Assembly (NCBI GenBank): GCA_030429865.1 | Contig: JAUIFX010000020.1 | Span: 1-39,053, forward strand | Direction of reading: 5' to 3' | Source of the DNA: Gammaproteobacteria bacterium | Lineage (GTDB): Bacteria > Pseudomonadota > Gammaproteobacteria > Ga0077536 | Length of the DNA: 39,053 nucleotides | Shown here: in pieces, positions 7,586 through 15,345 of the stretch | Layout: each line of letters begins with the position of its first letter | How positions within the stretch are numbered: position 1 is the first letter of the stretch | Notes under the pieces: model-generated | Seen by the model: the letters and a program-made list of their open reading frames with translations, nothing else | The model's database searches: none | What the model was told of the DNA's origin: nothing | Position numbers and translations under genes: made by a program

Positions 7586-8467
7586 ATGCACTTGGGCTTC
7601 ATCGGAACCGGGCGCCTCGCCGCGCCGATGATCGAGAACCTGCTGAGCGATGGGCACCGGGTCACGGTGTGGAACCGCAGCCGCGACAGGACCCAGCCGC
7701 TCGTGCGCGCCGGCGCCCGCGTGGCGGCGAACGCGGCGGCCGTGTGCCAGCCGGGCGGGATCGTGTTCAGTTGTCTCGCCGATGACGACGCGCTCGATGC
7801 CGTCCTCGCCGACGGCGAGGTGGTCGCAGCGCTCGGGCTCGCCGGGGTGCACGTCTCCACGAGCACGATCTCGGCGGCTTGCGCGGAGCGCGTGGCGCGC
7901 GCGCACGAGGCGGCCGGCGCACACTATGTCGCCGCCCCGGTGTTGGGCCGGCCGGACGCCGTAGCCGCGCGCGCCCAGTCTTGGCTCGTCGCCGGACCGA
8001 CGGCGGCCAAGGCGCGCGTGCACGACGTACTGACCGCGCTCGGGCGACGGGTTTTCGACTTCGGCGAGCAGCCGGCGGCGGCGAACCTTGCCAAGATCAA
8101 TTTCAATTTCCTGATCGCCTCGGCGATCGAGGCGATGGCGGAATCGTTCAGCGTCGTCGAGAAGGCCGGGCTGGACCCGCGCACGTTCTTCGAGATGGTC
8201 GTTGGCAGCGCGTTCGCTTGCCCGCTTTACCAGAACTACGGCCGCATCCTCGTCGAACGCGATTGGGACGAGGCGGCGTTCCGTCTCGCGCTGGGGCTCA
8301 AGGACGTGCGTCTCGCGACGAGCACGGCGGCCGGGCACGGCGCGCGCATGCGCCTCGGCGAACTGCTCGAGGAACGCTTCGCCAGTGCCGTCGAGAAGGG
8401 ATACGGCGAGAAGGACTGGACGGCAGTCGCACTCGACGTGCGTGCCGAGAGCGGTCTCGGCGGCTGA
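7586..8467 (+). CDS. Beta-hydroxyacid dehydrogenase family oxidoreductase
   Basis: This 293-residue NAD(P)-dependent enzyme belongs to the 3-hydroxyisobutyrate dehydrogenase family. The N-terminal Rossmann fold starts with GFIGTGRLAAPM, a slightly altered form of the usual GLGxMGxxM. The substrate loop is STSTIS, followed by VAAPVLGRPDA. Lys170 in NLAKINFNF is the family's catalytic lysine, which argues against an imine reductase, where that position is not lysine. A strong GGGGAGGAAAG ribosome site precedes the ATG. It follows the GNAT-nitrilase fusion by 19 bases. The substrate is not predictable; tartronate-semialdehyde or succinic-semialdehyde reductase-like roles are possible. Confidence 0.88.
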   Translation: MHLGFIGTGRLAAPMIENLLSDGHRVTVWNRSRDRTQPLVRAGARVAANAAAVCQPGGIVFSCLADDDALDAVLADGEVVAALGLAGVHVSTSTISAACAERVARAHEAAGAHYVAAPVLGRPDAVAARAQSWLVAGPTAAKARVHDVLTALGRRVFDFGEQPAAANLAKINFNFLIASAIEAMAESFSVVEKAGLDPRTFFEMVVGSAFACPLYQNYGRILVERDWDEAAFRLALGLKDVRLATSTAAGHGARMRLGELLEERFASAVEKGYGEKDWTAVALDVRAESGLGG

Positions 8468-8590
8468 GGCGCGTGCGCGGGCGGCTCGCGCGGCAGCGTC
8501 CCGCCGCGGGCGATAGCGAAGACCGCCGGGCCCGTTCCCGGGCCGGGCGCGAACGATTCCCTTCAGCTCTCAACCGAGGAGGTTTCAGCG

Positions 8591-9280
8591 TTGGCTCAAT
8601 TCCAAGGATTCCCGCGTGGCTGCCTGCCCTTCCTGAAGCAGCTGGCGAAGAACAACAACCGGCCGTGGTTCAACGAGAACAAGCAGCGCTACGAAGACTG
8701 CGTGCGCCACCCGGCACTCGCCTTCATCGCCGACATGGACGCCGAGATCCGCAAGCTTTCACCGAACTTCCTGGCCCTGCCGCGCAAGGTCGGCGGTTCG
8801 CTGATGCGGGTCTACCGTGACACGCGCTTCGCCAATGACAAGACGCCGTTCAAGACCAACATCGGCATCCAGTTTCGCCACGAATCGGGCAAGGACGTGC
8901 ATGCGCCCGGTTTCTATGTCCACATCGAACCGGGCAACTGCTTCCTGGGCGCCGGCATCTGGCGGCCCGAGCGGCCGGTGCTGAACGCCATCCGCGAGTT
9001 CATCGCCGACAATCCCAACGCCTGGCGGCAGGCGACGCGCACGGGCGGGTTCAAGAAGCGCTGGGTGCTGGCCGGCGAGAGCCTGGTGCGGCCGCCGCGC
9101 GGGTTCGATCCCGAGCACCCGTTGCTCGACGATCTCAAGCGCAAGGATTTCATCGCCCTGATGCACTTCGACGAAGCAGAGATCGGCACGCCCGCGTTCA
9201 CGCGCTTCGCCGGAAAGCACTTCAAGGACGCGGCGGACCTGATGGCCTACCTGTGCATGGCGGTGGACGTCGAGTACTAG
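8591..9280 (+). CDS. DUF2461 family protein (TTG start)
   Basis: This 229-residue soluble protein of unknown function matches DUF2461 by its characteristic blocks: an N-terminal FLKQLAKNNNRPWFNENK, then RVYRDTRFANDKTPFKTN, then GFYVHIEPGNCFLGAGIW, and a C-terminal KDFIALMHF. The length matches the family. The start is TTG at 8591, chosen because GAGGAGG lies 8 bases upstream and the family N-terminus follows directly. It lies 123 bases past the dehydrogenase and converges on surE, so it is probably a separate unit. Confidence 0.88.
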   Translation: MAQFQGFPRGCLPFLKQLAKNNNRPWFNENKQRYEDCVRHPALAFIADMDAEIRKLSPNFLALPRKVGGSLMRVYRDTRFANDKTPFKTNIGIQFRHESGKDVHAPGFYVHIEPGNCFLGAGIWRPERPVLNAIREFIADNPNAWRQATRTGGFKKRWVLAGESLVRPPRGFDPEHPLLDDLKRKDFIALMHFDEAEIGTPAFTRFAGKHFKDAADLMAYLCMAVDVEY

Positions 9281-9329
9281 CCGACCAGCCCGGTGGAGCG
9301 GGAGCGGTCTGTCGGCAGCGGGCGGGTTT

Positions 9330-10103
9330 CTAGGTTTCCTGCCCGTAAGTCCTGATGTCGAGCAGCGTAGCGCTGACGTGACCGGCCTTGAGCGTCGTGT
9401 CGTCGGTGTCTTCGGCCGGATCGATGTCGGCCGCGGCAAGGCCGAAATGGTACTGGTCGCCTTTCTGGCGAAAGCAGTCGCGGTAGGTCGTGTGGCCGAG
9501 ACGGGTGCGGCGAATGTCCGGGGTCTCGGCCGGCGTGAACGGGAAGTTGACGTTCCAGGTCGTTGCTTCGCCGAGGTGCGCCTCGACCAGCGAATGCCAT
9601 ACCTGCGGCACGAGCGTGCCGACGAGCCGGCCGAGCGCGGCAGTGGTCTCCGGCCGGAAGGCGCGGTTCTGGTCCCAGTACAGGAAGTCCTCGCGCGCGA
9701 GTTCCTGTGACAGCGCGAGGCCCGGGATGCCGGCGATGTTGCCTTCGATGCACGCCCCGACCGTGCCTGAAGCGAAGATGAAGCCGAGGCCGACGTTCTT
9801 GCCGATATTGATCCCCGAGACGACGATGTCCGGCGGCTGGTCGAGCAGGTTGTAGATAGCGAGATTGACGCAGTCGGCGGGCGTGCCGGTCACCGACCAG
9901 GCCGGGAAATCATGGATCGCGATGCGTTCCGCGTAGAGCGGCCCGTAGCGCGTCATCGACTTGCCTTTCCAGCTCTGCTCCGTCGCGGGCACCGCGACGT
10001 GCAGGTCGCCGAGTTCGCGCAGTGCATCGATGGCGAGATGGAACAGGGGCGAGTCGTGGCTGTCGTCGTTGGTCAGCAGGATGCGCGGCCGGGTGGCGGT
10101 CAC
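9330..10103 (-). CDS. surE: 5'/3'-nucleotidase SurE
   Basis: This is a 257-residue metal-dependent nucleoside-monophosphate phosphatase, linked to stationary-phase survival in other bacteria. The metal site is visible as Asp13-Asp14 in LLTNDDS, a Ser in the EQSWKGKS loop and Asn99 in VVSGINIGKN. The FASGTVGACIEGN and PGLALS blocks are typical of the family. The first loop reads NDDSHDSP, while most SurE proteins have NDDGxxAPG, so this is a divergent member. The GTG start at 10103 has a weak AGGA about 11 bases upstream. It lacks the usual umpD/pcm neighbours and is followed upstream by the second palindrome cluster. Confidence 0.9.
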   Translation of the reverse strand: MTATRPRILLTNDDSHDSPLFHLAIDALRELGDLHVAVPATEQSWKGKSMTRYGPLYAERIAIHDFPAWSVTGTPADCVNLAIYNLLDQPPDIVVSGINIGKNVGLGFIFASGTVGACIEGNIAGIPGLALSQELAREDFLYWDQNRAFRPETTAALGRLVGTLVPQVWHSLVEAHLGEATTWNVNFPFTPAETPDIRRTRLGHTTYRDCFRQKGDQYHFGLAAADIDPAEDTDDTTLKAGHVSATLLDIRTYGQET

Positions 10104-10229
10104 TGGTCTCGATTTCCTGGTGCAGGGGAGGAGCGACTATCCCAGTCACGGCACGCGCTGACAAGGGCAGGCCGGCGCCATCCCCGGGGTCGGCCCGTTT
10201 CGCATCCCCGTTCGAGCGCGACACCGCGC

Positions 10230-10297
10230 AAAAGTGTCAGACACTTTTGACCTGACACGTGCGCGCTGCAGCGGGCAAAAGTGTCTGACACTTTTGC
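10230..10297. repeat. Second REP-like palindrome pair
   Basis: Two copies of the GTGTCWGACAC palindrome sit between surE and the MEKHLA gene. The first spans 10230-10248, with perfect 9-base arms around A. The second spans 10275-10297, with perfect 11-base arms (GCAAAAGTGTC and its complement) around T. The cores have opposite central bases, so they are inverted relative to one another, as in the first cluster. An additional partial CTGACAC lies at 10252-10258. Confidence 0.75.
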
Positions 10298-10344
10298 ACA
10301 CTTTTTGACCATGTTCGCGCCGGTCCGCGGGGTTGCGGGTGGGT

Positions 10345-10836
10345 TCAGAGGTAGTGCCAGCGCGGAAAGGCGGCGGCCTGGCCGTGGTAGCGGCCGTTGG
10401 TATCGACGATGTTCCACACCGTGACGTCCTCGATCACGAAGCGCCGCCCGCTGGCGGCAATGCGCACGCCGCGGTAGCCCTCGGCATATCCCCGTTCGCG
10501 GACCTCGCGCATGAACCGTTCGCGGGCTTGTTGGTTGCCGCTTTCGGCCGACGCGCGCGACGGTGTTGCGATCAGTGTGGCCCAGTCGAGTTCGAACAGT
10601 CCGAGCGCGGTGCGGTTGGCGTAGTCGAACAGCGGGTCCTCGCCGGTCCCGTGCGAGAGCAGGGCGAAGTCCGCTTCGAACACCGCGCGGGCCAGTGCGG
10701 CGCCGGTCTCGGGACCCGCGTACAGGGTCCGCCCGGTCAGGCGCAGGTGGCTGTCGAGCAATCGCTCGACGTGCGCGGCGAGCCAGCGGTTGCCGGCGTC
10801 CGGCGCGGCCGGTGCGGCCGCCGCGCTGGCGCTCAC
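10345..10836 (-). CDS. MEKHLA domain protein
   Basis: This 163-residue protein consists almost entirely of a MEKHLA domain, the PAS-like module also found at the end of plant HD-ZIP III proteins. Diagnostic blocks are NRTALGLFELDWATLIATPS, RGYRGVRI-type sequence (EGYRGVRIAASGRRFVIED) and the tail YHGQAAAFPRW. The GTG start overlaps the stop codon of the FrnE-like gene (GTGA), so translation is coupled. There is no signal peptide or DNA-binding domain. PAS-like folds bind small ligands or flavin/heme, but the partner here is unknown. Pairing with a thiol oxidoreductase suggests a redox role; this is inference. Confidence 0.85.
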   Translation of the reverse strand: MSASAAAAPAAPDAGNRWLAAHVERLLDSHLRLTGRTLYAGPETGAALARAVFEADFALLSHGTGEDPLFDYANRTALGLFELDWATLIATPSRASAESGNQQARERFMREVRERGYAEGYRGVRIAASGRRFVIEDVTVWNIVDTNGRYHGQAAAFPRWHYL

Positions 10837-11495
10837 AGACCCTTGGCGACCGCGCGCTGGATCGACAGGGCGATCGTCTGCGGCGTCTGTGCGCCGGAGA
10901 ACAGCAACCGGCCGTTGAACAGGAAGGCGGGTACGCCGTTCACGCCGAGTTCGTGCGCCTCGCGTTCCTGGCGCTCGATTTCCTCGTCGCCGCCGGCGCC
11001 GCGGAGCAGCGTCTCGATGGCGTCCGCATTGAGACCCGCGGCAGCGGCGATGTCGACCAGCGTCGCAGTGCTGCCGATGTCGCGTCCGTCGACGAAATAG
11101 GCCTGGAACAGAGCATCGACGACGGCATCCTGGCAGCCGGCGCGGCCGGCGGCCTCGATCAGCCGGTGCGCGGCGCGCGTGTTCGGCGTGCGTGCGATGC
11201 GCTCGACCGCCATCGGCAGGCCGTCCGCGCGCGCGTTCGCCGCGACGTTGGCGTAGAGCTGGTTGGCATATTCGACCGAGCCGAACTTGGCCTCGCAGTA
11301 GGCGCGCCGATCCATGCCTTCGCGCGGCATGCCGGGATTCAGCTCGAACGGGCGCCAGCGAATTTCGAGATCGACCGCTTCGTCGAGCATCGCCAGTGCC
11401 TGGCCGAGACGGTGCTTGCCGATGTAGCACCACGGGCAGACCACGTCCGAGACGATGTCGAGGCGGGCGCGAACGGGCTGGGCGTCGGTCGGCAT
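10833..11495 (-). CDS. DsbA family oxidoreductase, FrnE-like
   Basis: This 220-residue thioredoxin-fold protein has the redox motif CPWC (Cys20 and Cys23) in VVCPWCYIGKHRL, which is typical of the cytoplasmic FrnE/2-hydroxychromene-2-carboxylate isomerase branch of the DsbA superfamily. The cis-Pro loop is GVNGVPAFLFNG. There is no signal peptide, so it acts in the cytoplasm. The ATG at 11495 has GGAG 8 bases upstream. The gene overlaps the MEKHLA gene by four bases. FrnE proteins are linked to oxidative-stress tolerance and disulfide reshuffling in some bacteria. Confidence 0.9.
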   Translation of the reverse strand: MPTDAQPVRARLDIVSDVVCPWCYIGKHRLGQALAMLDEAVDLEIRWRPFELNPGMPREGMDRRAYCEAKFGSVEYANQLYANVAANARADGLPMAVERIARTPNTRAAHRLIEAAGRAGCQDAVVDALFQAYFVDGRDIGSTATLVDIAAAAGLNADAIETLLRGAGGDEEIERQEREAHELGVNGVPAFLFNGRLLFSGAQTPQTIALSIQRAVAKGL

Positions 11496-11599
11496 GGCGA
11501 TGGCTCCGGAAGTGGACGCGGCATTGTGGGCGTCGCCGCGCGCGGCCGTCAACGCGCGCTGCGGGCATAATGAGCGCCCCGCAGGCGAGGAGTGCATCG

Positions 11600-12424
11600 A
11601 TGACCATCCACAAGCTCAAGCTCGGCGAGCACCATTTCGCCGTGACCGAGGAAGGACGCGGCGAACCCGTGCTGATGCTGCACGGCTTTCCCGATTCGGC
11701 GCGGCTGTGGCGCCACCAGATCCCGGCGCTGGTCGATGCCGGCTACCGCGTGATCGCACCCGATCAGCGCGGCTTCGGCGCTTCCGACAAGCCGCAGGAG
11801 GTTGCCGCCTACGCCCTGCCGGAAGTGCTCGGTGATGCGCTCGCGTTACTCGACCACTTCGGGCTGGAACGCGTGCGCCTCGTCAGCCACGATTGGGGTG
11901 CGGCGGTCGGCTGGGCGCTCGCCGCGTGGCATCCCGAGCGCGTCGAGCGCCACGCCGCGCTCTCGGTCGGGCACCTGAGTTCACTGTGGAACGCGGGCCT
12001 CGCGCAGCGCCGCTTGGCCTGGTACATGCTCCTGTTCATGCGCCAGGGGCTGGCCGAGGACATCCTGATGCGCCAGGACTGGCAGTTCTTCCGCGACCTG
12101 TGGGGACATCATCCGGAGATGGACACCTGGCTCGCCGACCTCGCGCGCCCCGGCGCGCTGACCGCGGCGCTGAACTGGTATCGCGCCAACGTCGACATCG
12201 ACACCTGGACCGAGGAAGGCTGGGTGATGCCGCGCGTGAACGTGCCGACGATGGGGATCTGGAGCAGTGGTGACATCTACCTGACCGAAACGCAGATGGT
12301 CGCTTCCGGGCAGTACGTCGACGCACCGTGGCGCTACGAGCGGATCGAGGGCGCAACGCACTGGCTGATGCTCGACCAGCCGCGGCGTATCACCGCGCTG
12401 CTGCTGGATTTTCTCGGCGCGTGA
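11600..12424 (+). CDS. Alpha/beta hydrolase, epoxide hydrolase-like
   Basis: This is a 274-residue alpha/beta hydrolase. The oxyanion motif is HGFPDS, followed by the strand VIAPDQRGFGASDKP. The nucleophile is Asp98 in SHDWGAA, which points to the epoxide hydrolase/haloalkane dehalogenase branch rather than serine esterases. Candidate acid and base are Asp225 (SSGDIY) and His254 (GATHW). A GAGGAG ribosome site precedes the ATG. The cytoplasmic enzyme would open epoxides to diols; dehalogenase or fluoroacetate dehalogenase activity cannot be excluded. It converges with the cupin gene. Confidence 0.87.
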   Translation: MTIHKLKLGEHHFAVTEEGRGEPVLMLHGFPDSARLWRHQIPALVDAGYRVIAPDQRGFGASDKPQEVAAYALPEVLGDALALLDHFGLERVRLVSHDWGAAVGWALAAWHPERVERHAALSVGHLSSLWNAGLAQRRLAWYMLLFMRQGLAEDILMRQDWQFFRDLWGHHPEMDTWLADLARPGALTAALNWYRANVDIDTWTEEGWVMPRVNVPTMGIWSSGDIYLTETQMVASGQYVDAPWRYERIEGATHWLMLDQPRRITALLLDFLGA

Positions 12425-12430
12425 GCCGTT

Positions 12431-12982
12431 TCAGGGCGTCATGTGCGCACCGAGGATCACGCCGATGATGCGGCAGGGCTCGTCGTACGGGTTGCGCCAT
12501 GCGTGCATGGTGCCGCTCTGTACGGCGACGTCGCCGGCGCGCAGCTCGGTGGCCGAACCGTCGTCGAGCTCGAGCACGATGCGCCCGGCGATGACGTAGA
12601 GCAGGTCGATGGTCGCGGAGCGATGCATGCCGGGTGCGTCCGGATCCATGGTATCCATCAAGCCCGGGAAACGCGCCTCGACCGCGGCCCGGGTCGCTGC
12701 CGGATCGGCATCCGGCTCGGCGTCCGCACGCGCAGCCGCGGGCAGCTCGGGACCGACCACGAACTCGATCAGCCGGAAGCCACCGAGCGGCGCGAACCAG
12801 GTACGGAAATCCGGCATGCCGCCGTCGTCGGGGTAGCGCATCGGCGCGTCGGCGCCCCACAGGGTGGTCAACTCGATGCCCGGCATGCCCGGTACGGGGC
12901 GCGATTGCACGGTGTCGTCGCGTGCGACGATCGAGCGTCCCTCGGCGTCGTGGCCGGTGACGACACGGCGGAAAACGGACAT
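12431..12982 (-). CDS. Cupin domain protein
   Basis: This is a 183-residue protein with a C-terminal cupin barrel (about 100-175). The metal-binding segments are recognisable as MHRSATIDLLYVIAGRIVLE and, later, GDVAVQSGTMHAWRN. The N-terminal part (about 1-95) is family-specific and contains PGMPGIELTTLWG. An AAGGGAGA ribosome site precedes the ATG. Similar stand-alone cupins occur near aromatic or terpene catabolic genes, but the substrate is unknown. The stop codon lies 6 bases from the end of the convergent hydrolase. Confidence 0.85.
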   Translation of the reverse strand: MSVFRRVVTGHDAEGRSIVARDDTVQSRPVPGMPGIELTTLWGADAPMRYPDDGGMPDFRTWFAPLGGFRLIEFVVGPELPAAARADAEPDADPAATRAAVEARFPGLMDTMDPDAPGMHRSATIDLLYVIAGRIVLELDDGSATELRAGDVAVQSGTMHAWRNPYDEPCRIIGVILGAHMTP

Positions 12983-13320
12983 GGACGGTCTCCCTTCGAG
13001 TGGTGTTGCGGCCGATTCTACGCGAGCGCCGCAGCCGGCCGGCGGCCCGGCGGGAACGCCGACACCGCGCAGCCGGCGCCGTCCGGGAAAAGCTGCGTGT
13101 CCCGCGTCTTGCCGCTGGCGGCGCAAGTTGTCGCGCCGCGCGCCGATGTTGAGTGTGACGATGGGCGCGCTCGCGGGCCGGTCACGCACCAACGCGACCG
13201 GCACGGTCGCGGCGCCGCGCGCCATCGGCACCGTGACCTGGGCCGCACCGGGCTATCATCGATGCAGCGGCGCCGGGGCCGTGGACGTTGCGCCCGCGGT
13301 GGAGATGAGTCATTTGCGCC
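12983..13320. other. Divergent spacer without recognised content
   Basis: These 338 bases separate the minus-strand cupin from the plus-strand acyltransferase. Both genes' promoters should be here, but no convincing -35/-10 pair, repeat or structured element stands out. Frames running through are Arg/Ala-rich and have no ribosome sites. The acyltransferase start is preceded only by a weak purine stretch (GGAGATGAG, ending 12 bases upstream). Confidence 0.5.
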
Positions 13321-15318
13321 ATGATCGCCTATCGCCCTGACATCGACGGACTGCGTGGCATCGCCGTGCTCTCGGTGGTGTTGTTCCATGCCGGCCTTCC
13401 GGGCGTCCCGGGCGGATTCGTCGGGGTCGACATCTTCTTCGTCATCTCGGGTTACCTGATCACCTCGATCATTCTCGCCGAGCATGCCGAAGGGCGCTTC
13501 AGCTACCTGCGTTTCTACGAACGCCGCGCACGGCGCATCCTGCCGGCCCTGTACACCGTTATCGCGGTGACCCTGGCAGCGTGCTGGCACATGCAGACGC
13601 CCGACGAGTTCGTCGACTCCGCGCAGCAGGCCGTGGCTGCCCTGCTGTTCGCAGCCAACGTCTATTTCTGGTCGAGCACGGACTATTTCAGCACTGCCGC
13701 CGAGTTCAAGCCGCTGCTGCATACCTGGTCGCTCGGCGTGGAAGAACAGTTCTACCTGGTCTTTCCGGCGCTCGCCATGCTGCTCGCGCGGCGGGGGTTG
13801 CTGGTGCGCCTGGGGCTGCTGCTGTTGCTGATCTCTCTGGTGGCCTGCGTCTACACGACGGCGACGGCCGAAGTCGCCGCGTTCTATCTTTTGCCGTTCC
13901 GCGCCTGGCAGCTGCTGTGCGGGTCCCTGCTGGCTGCCGCGCCGGGCTTCGCCCGGGCCTGGCGTCCCGCCGTACTGGACGGCGTCGCGCTCTGCGCAGC
14001 GCTGCTGCTGCTCTTGCCGCTGGTCTGGTTCGACGAGGGTACGGCCTTTCCCGGGATCGCCGCGGCGGCGCCGACCTGCGGCGCGACGCTCGCGATCCTG
14101 GTCGGTTTGCGCCGGCCGCAAACCTGGTTGCCGCGCCTGCTCGCGTGGGCGCCCTTGCGCGGCCTCGGCCTCGTGTCCTACTCGGTCTACCTGTGGCATT
14201 GGCCGGTGCTTGCCGGGTTGCGCACCTGGCACGCGTCGACCGAGCTGCCACCGGGCAGCGCCTGCATCGGCGTCGTCACCTCGCTGGTGCTCGGTTACCT
14301 GTCGTGGCGCCACGTCGAGCGGCCGTTCCGCGAGCGGGCACGCGTGCCGCGCGCACGGTTGTGGCGCCTCGCGGCGGCGACGAGCGTCCTCCTGCTCGGC
14401 GGCGGCCTGGCGACGGTGCACAGCGCCGGGTTTCCCGCGCGTCTCTCACCCGAGGCGCGCGCGCTGCTGGCGCTCGAACCGGATGCGCTGCGCGACGATT
14501 CCTGCCTGTGGCAACACGCGGCCGACATCGCGGCCGGCGACGCCTGCCTGTTCGATACCTCGCGTCCGGACGCGGCGCCGCGCGTCGCCCTGTGGGGGGA
14601 TTCGCACGCCGGCACCATGCGTCGCGAGTTTGCCGGACTTGCCGTCTCGCACGGCATACAGGGCGTCTTCCTCGGCCGCATCGGCTGTCCGCCGCTGCCG
14701 GGCATCCTGAAGACCAATTTTCCGGGGGGCGAGGCCTGTCTGCGTTATACCGATGCCGCACTGTCCCTGCTCCTGGCACTCGACAGCGTGGAACTCGTCG
14801 TCATCCACGCGCGCTGGGCCCTGTCGGTCGAGGGCACGCGCTTCGGTGACGAACCCGGACGGCCGTACATACTCGACGATACGCGCCACCGGCACGCTGA
14901 GCCCGGGGACAACCCGGCCCACGTCGCGCGCGCGCTGCGCCGGGCCGTGCAGGCGTTGCGGGCCGCGGGCAAGCGGGTGCTGCTGATCGGCGGCGTGCCC
15001 GAGAGTGGTTACGACGTGCCACGCGCCGCCTTCGCGAGCGTCATGCTGGGGCAGCCGCGTCCGTTGCGCCAGGCTCGGGCGGTATTCGAGCGTCGCCAGG
15101 AACGCTCGCGGGCGATGCTGCGTGACGTCGCCGCCGAGATGCAGGTCGACCTCCTCGATCCCGCCGGCTTCTTCTGCGATGACCGCTATTGCGTTGCGAC
15201 CCGCGACGGTGTCGCGCTCTACCGCGACGACGATCACATCTCGCCCGCCGGTGCGGCGCCGATCCTGGAAGCCGTTGCCGCCCGCTGGCAGCTCGCGCCG
15301 GGCCGCGCGCGACCGTGA
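13321..15318 (+). CDS. Acyltransferase-3 / SGNH-domain O-acetyltransferase (OafA-like)
   Basis: This 665-residue inner-membrane enzyme transfers acyl (usually acetyl) groups to extracytoplasmic glycans such as LPS O-antigen or peptidoglycan. The N-terminal half is an acyltransferase-3 domain with about ten transmembrane helices: RPDIDGLRGIAVLSVVLFH, then FVGVDIFFVISGYLIT and RFYERRARRILPAL carry the conserved His and Arg residues. The C-terminal half (about 395-660) is an SGNH hydrolase-like domain with nucleophile Ser428 in LWGDSHA and a DDDHISPAG block ending the triad (His639). This OafA-type architecture is complete. It converges on a methyltransferase gene, so both may decorate a surface glycan. 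Confidence 0.92.
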   Translation: MIAYRPDIDGLRGIAVLSVVLFHAGLPGVPGGFVGVDIFFVISGYLITSIILAEHAEGRFSYLRFYERRARRILPALYTVIAVTLAACWHMQTPDEFVDSAQQAVAALLFAANVYFWSSTDYFSTAAEFKPLLHTWSLGVEEQFYLVFPALAMLLARRGLLVRLGLLLLLISLVACVYTTATAEVAAFYLLPFRAWQLLCGSLLAAAPGFARAWRPAVLDGVALCAALLLLLPLVWFDEGTAFPGIAAAAPTCGATLAILVGLRRPQTWLPRLLAWAPLRGLGLVSYSVYLWHWPVLAGLRTWHASTELPPGSACIGVVTSLVLGYLSWRHVERPFRERARVPRARLWRLAAATSVLLLGGGLATVHSAGFPARLSPEARALLALEPDALRDDSCLWQHAADIAAGDACLFDTSRPDAAPRVALWGDSHAGTMRREFAGLAVSHGIQGVFLGRIGCPPLPGILKTNFPGGEACLRYTDAALSLLLALDSVELVVIHARWALSVEGTRFGDEPGRPYILDDTRHRHAEPGDNPAHVARALRRAVQALRAAGKRVLLIGGVPESGYDVPRAAFASVMLGQPRPLRQARAVFERRQERSRAMLRDVAAEMQVDLLDPAGFFCDDRYCVATRDGVALYRDDDHISPAGAAPILEAVAARWQLAPGRARP

Positions 15319-15345
15319 CGCGCCGTCCGCTCGCGGCGGCCGGCT

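Noticed and set aside
12443-13324. Plus-strand 293-codon frame opposite the cupin
   Set aside because: Antisense of a clear cupin; no ribosome site and no recognisable domain.
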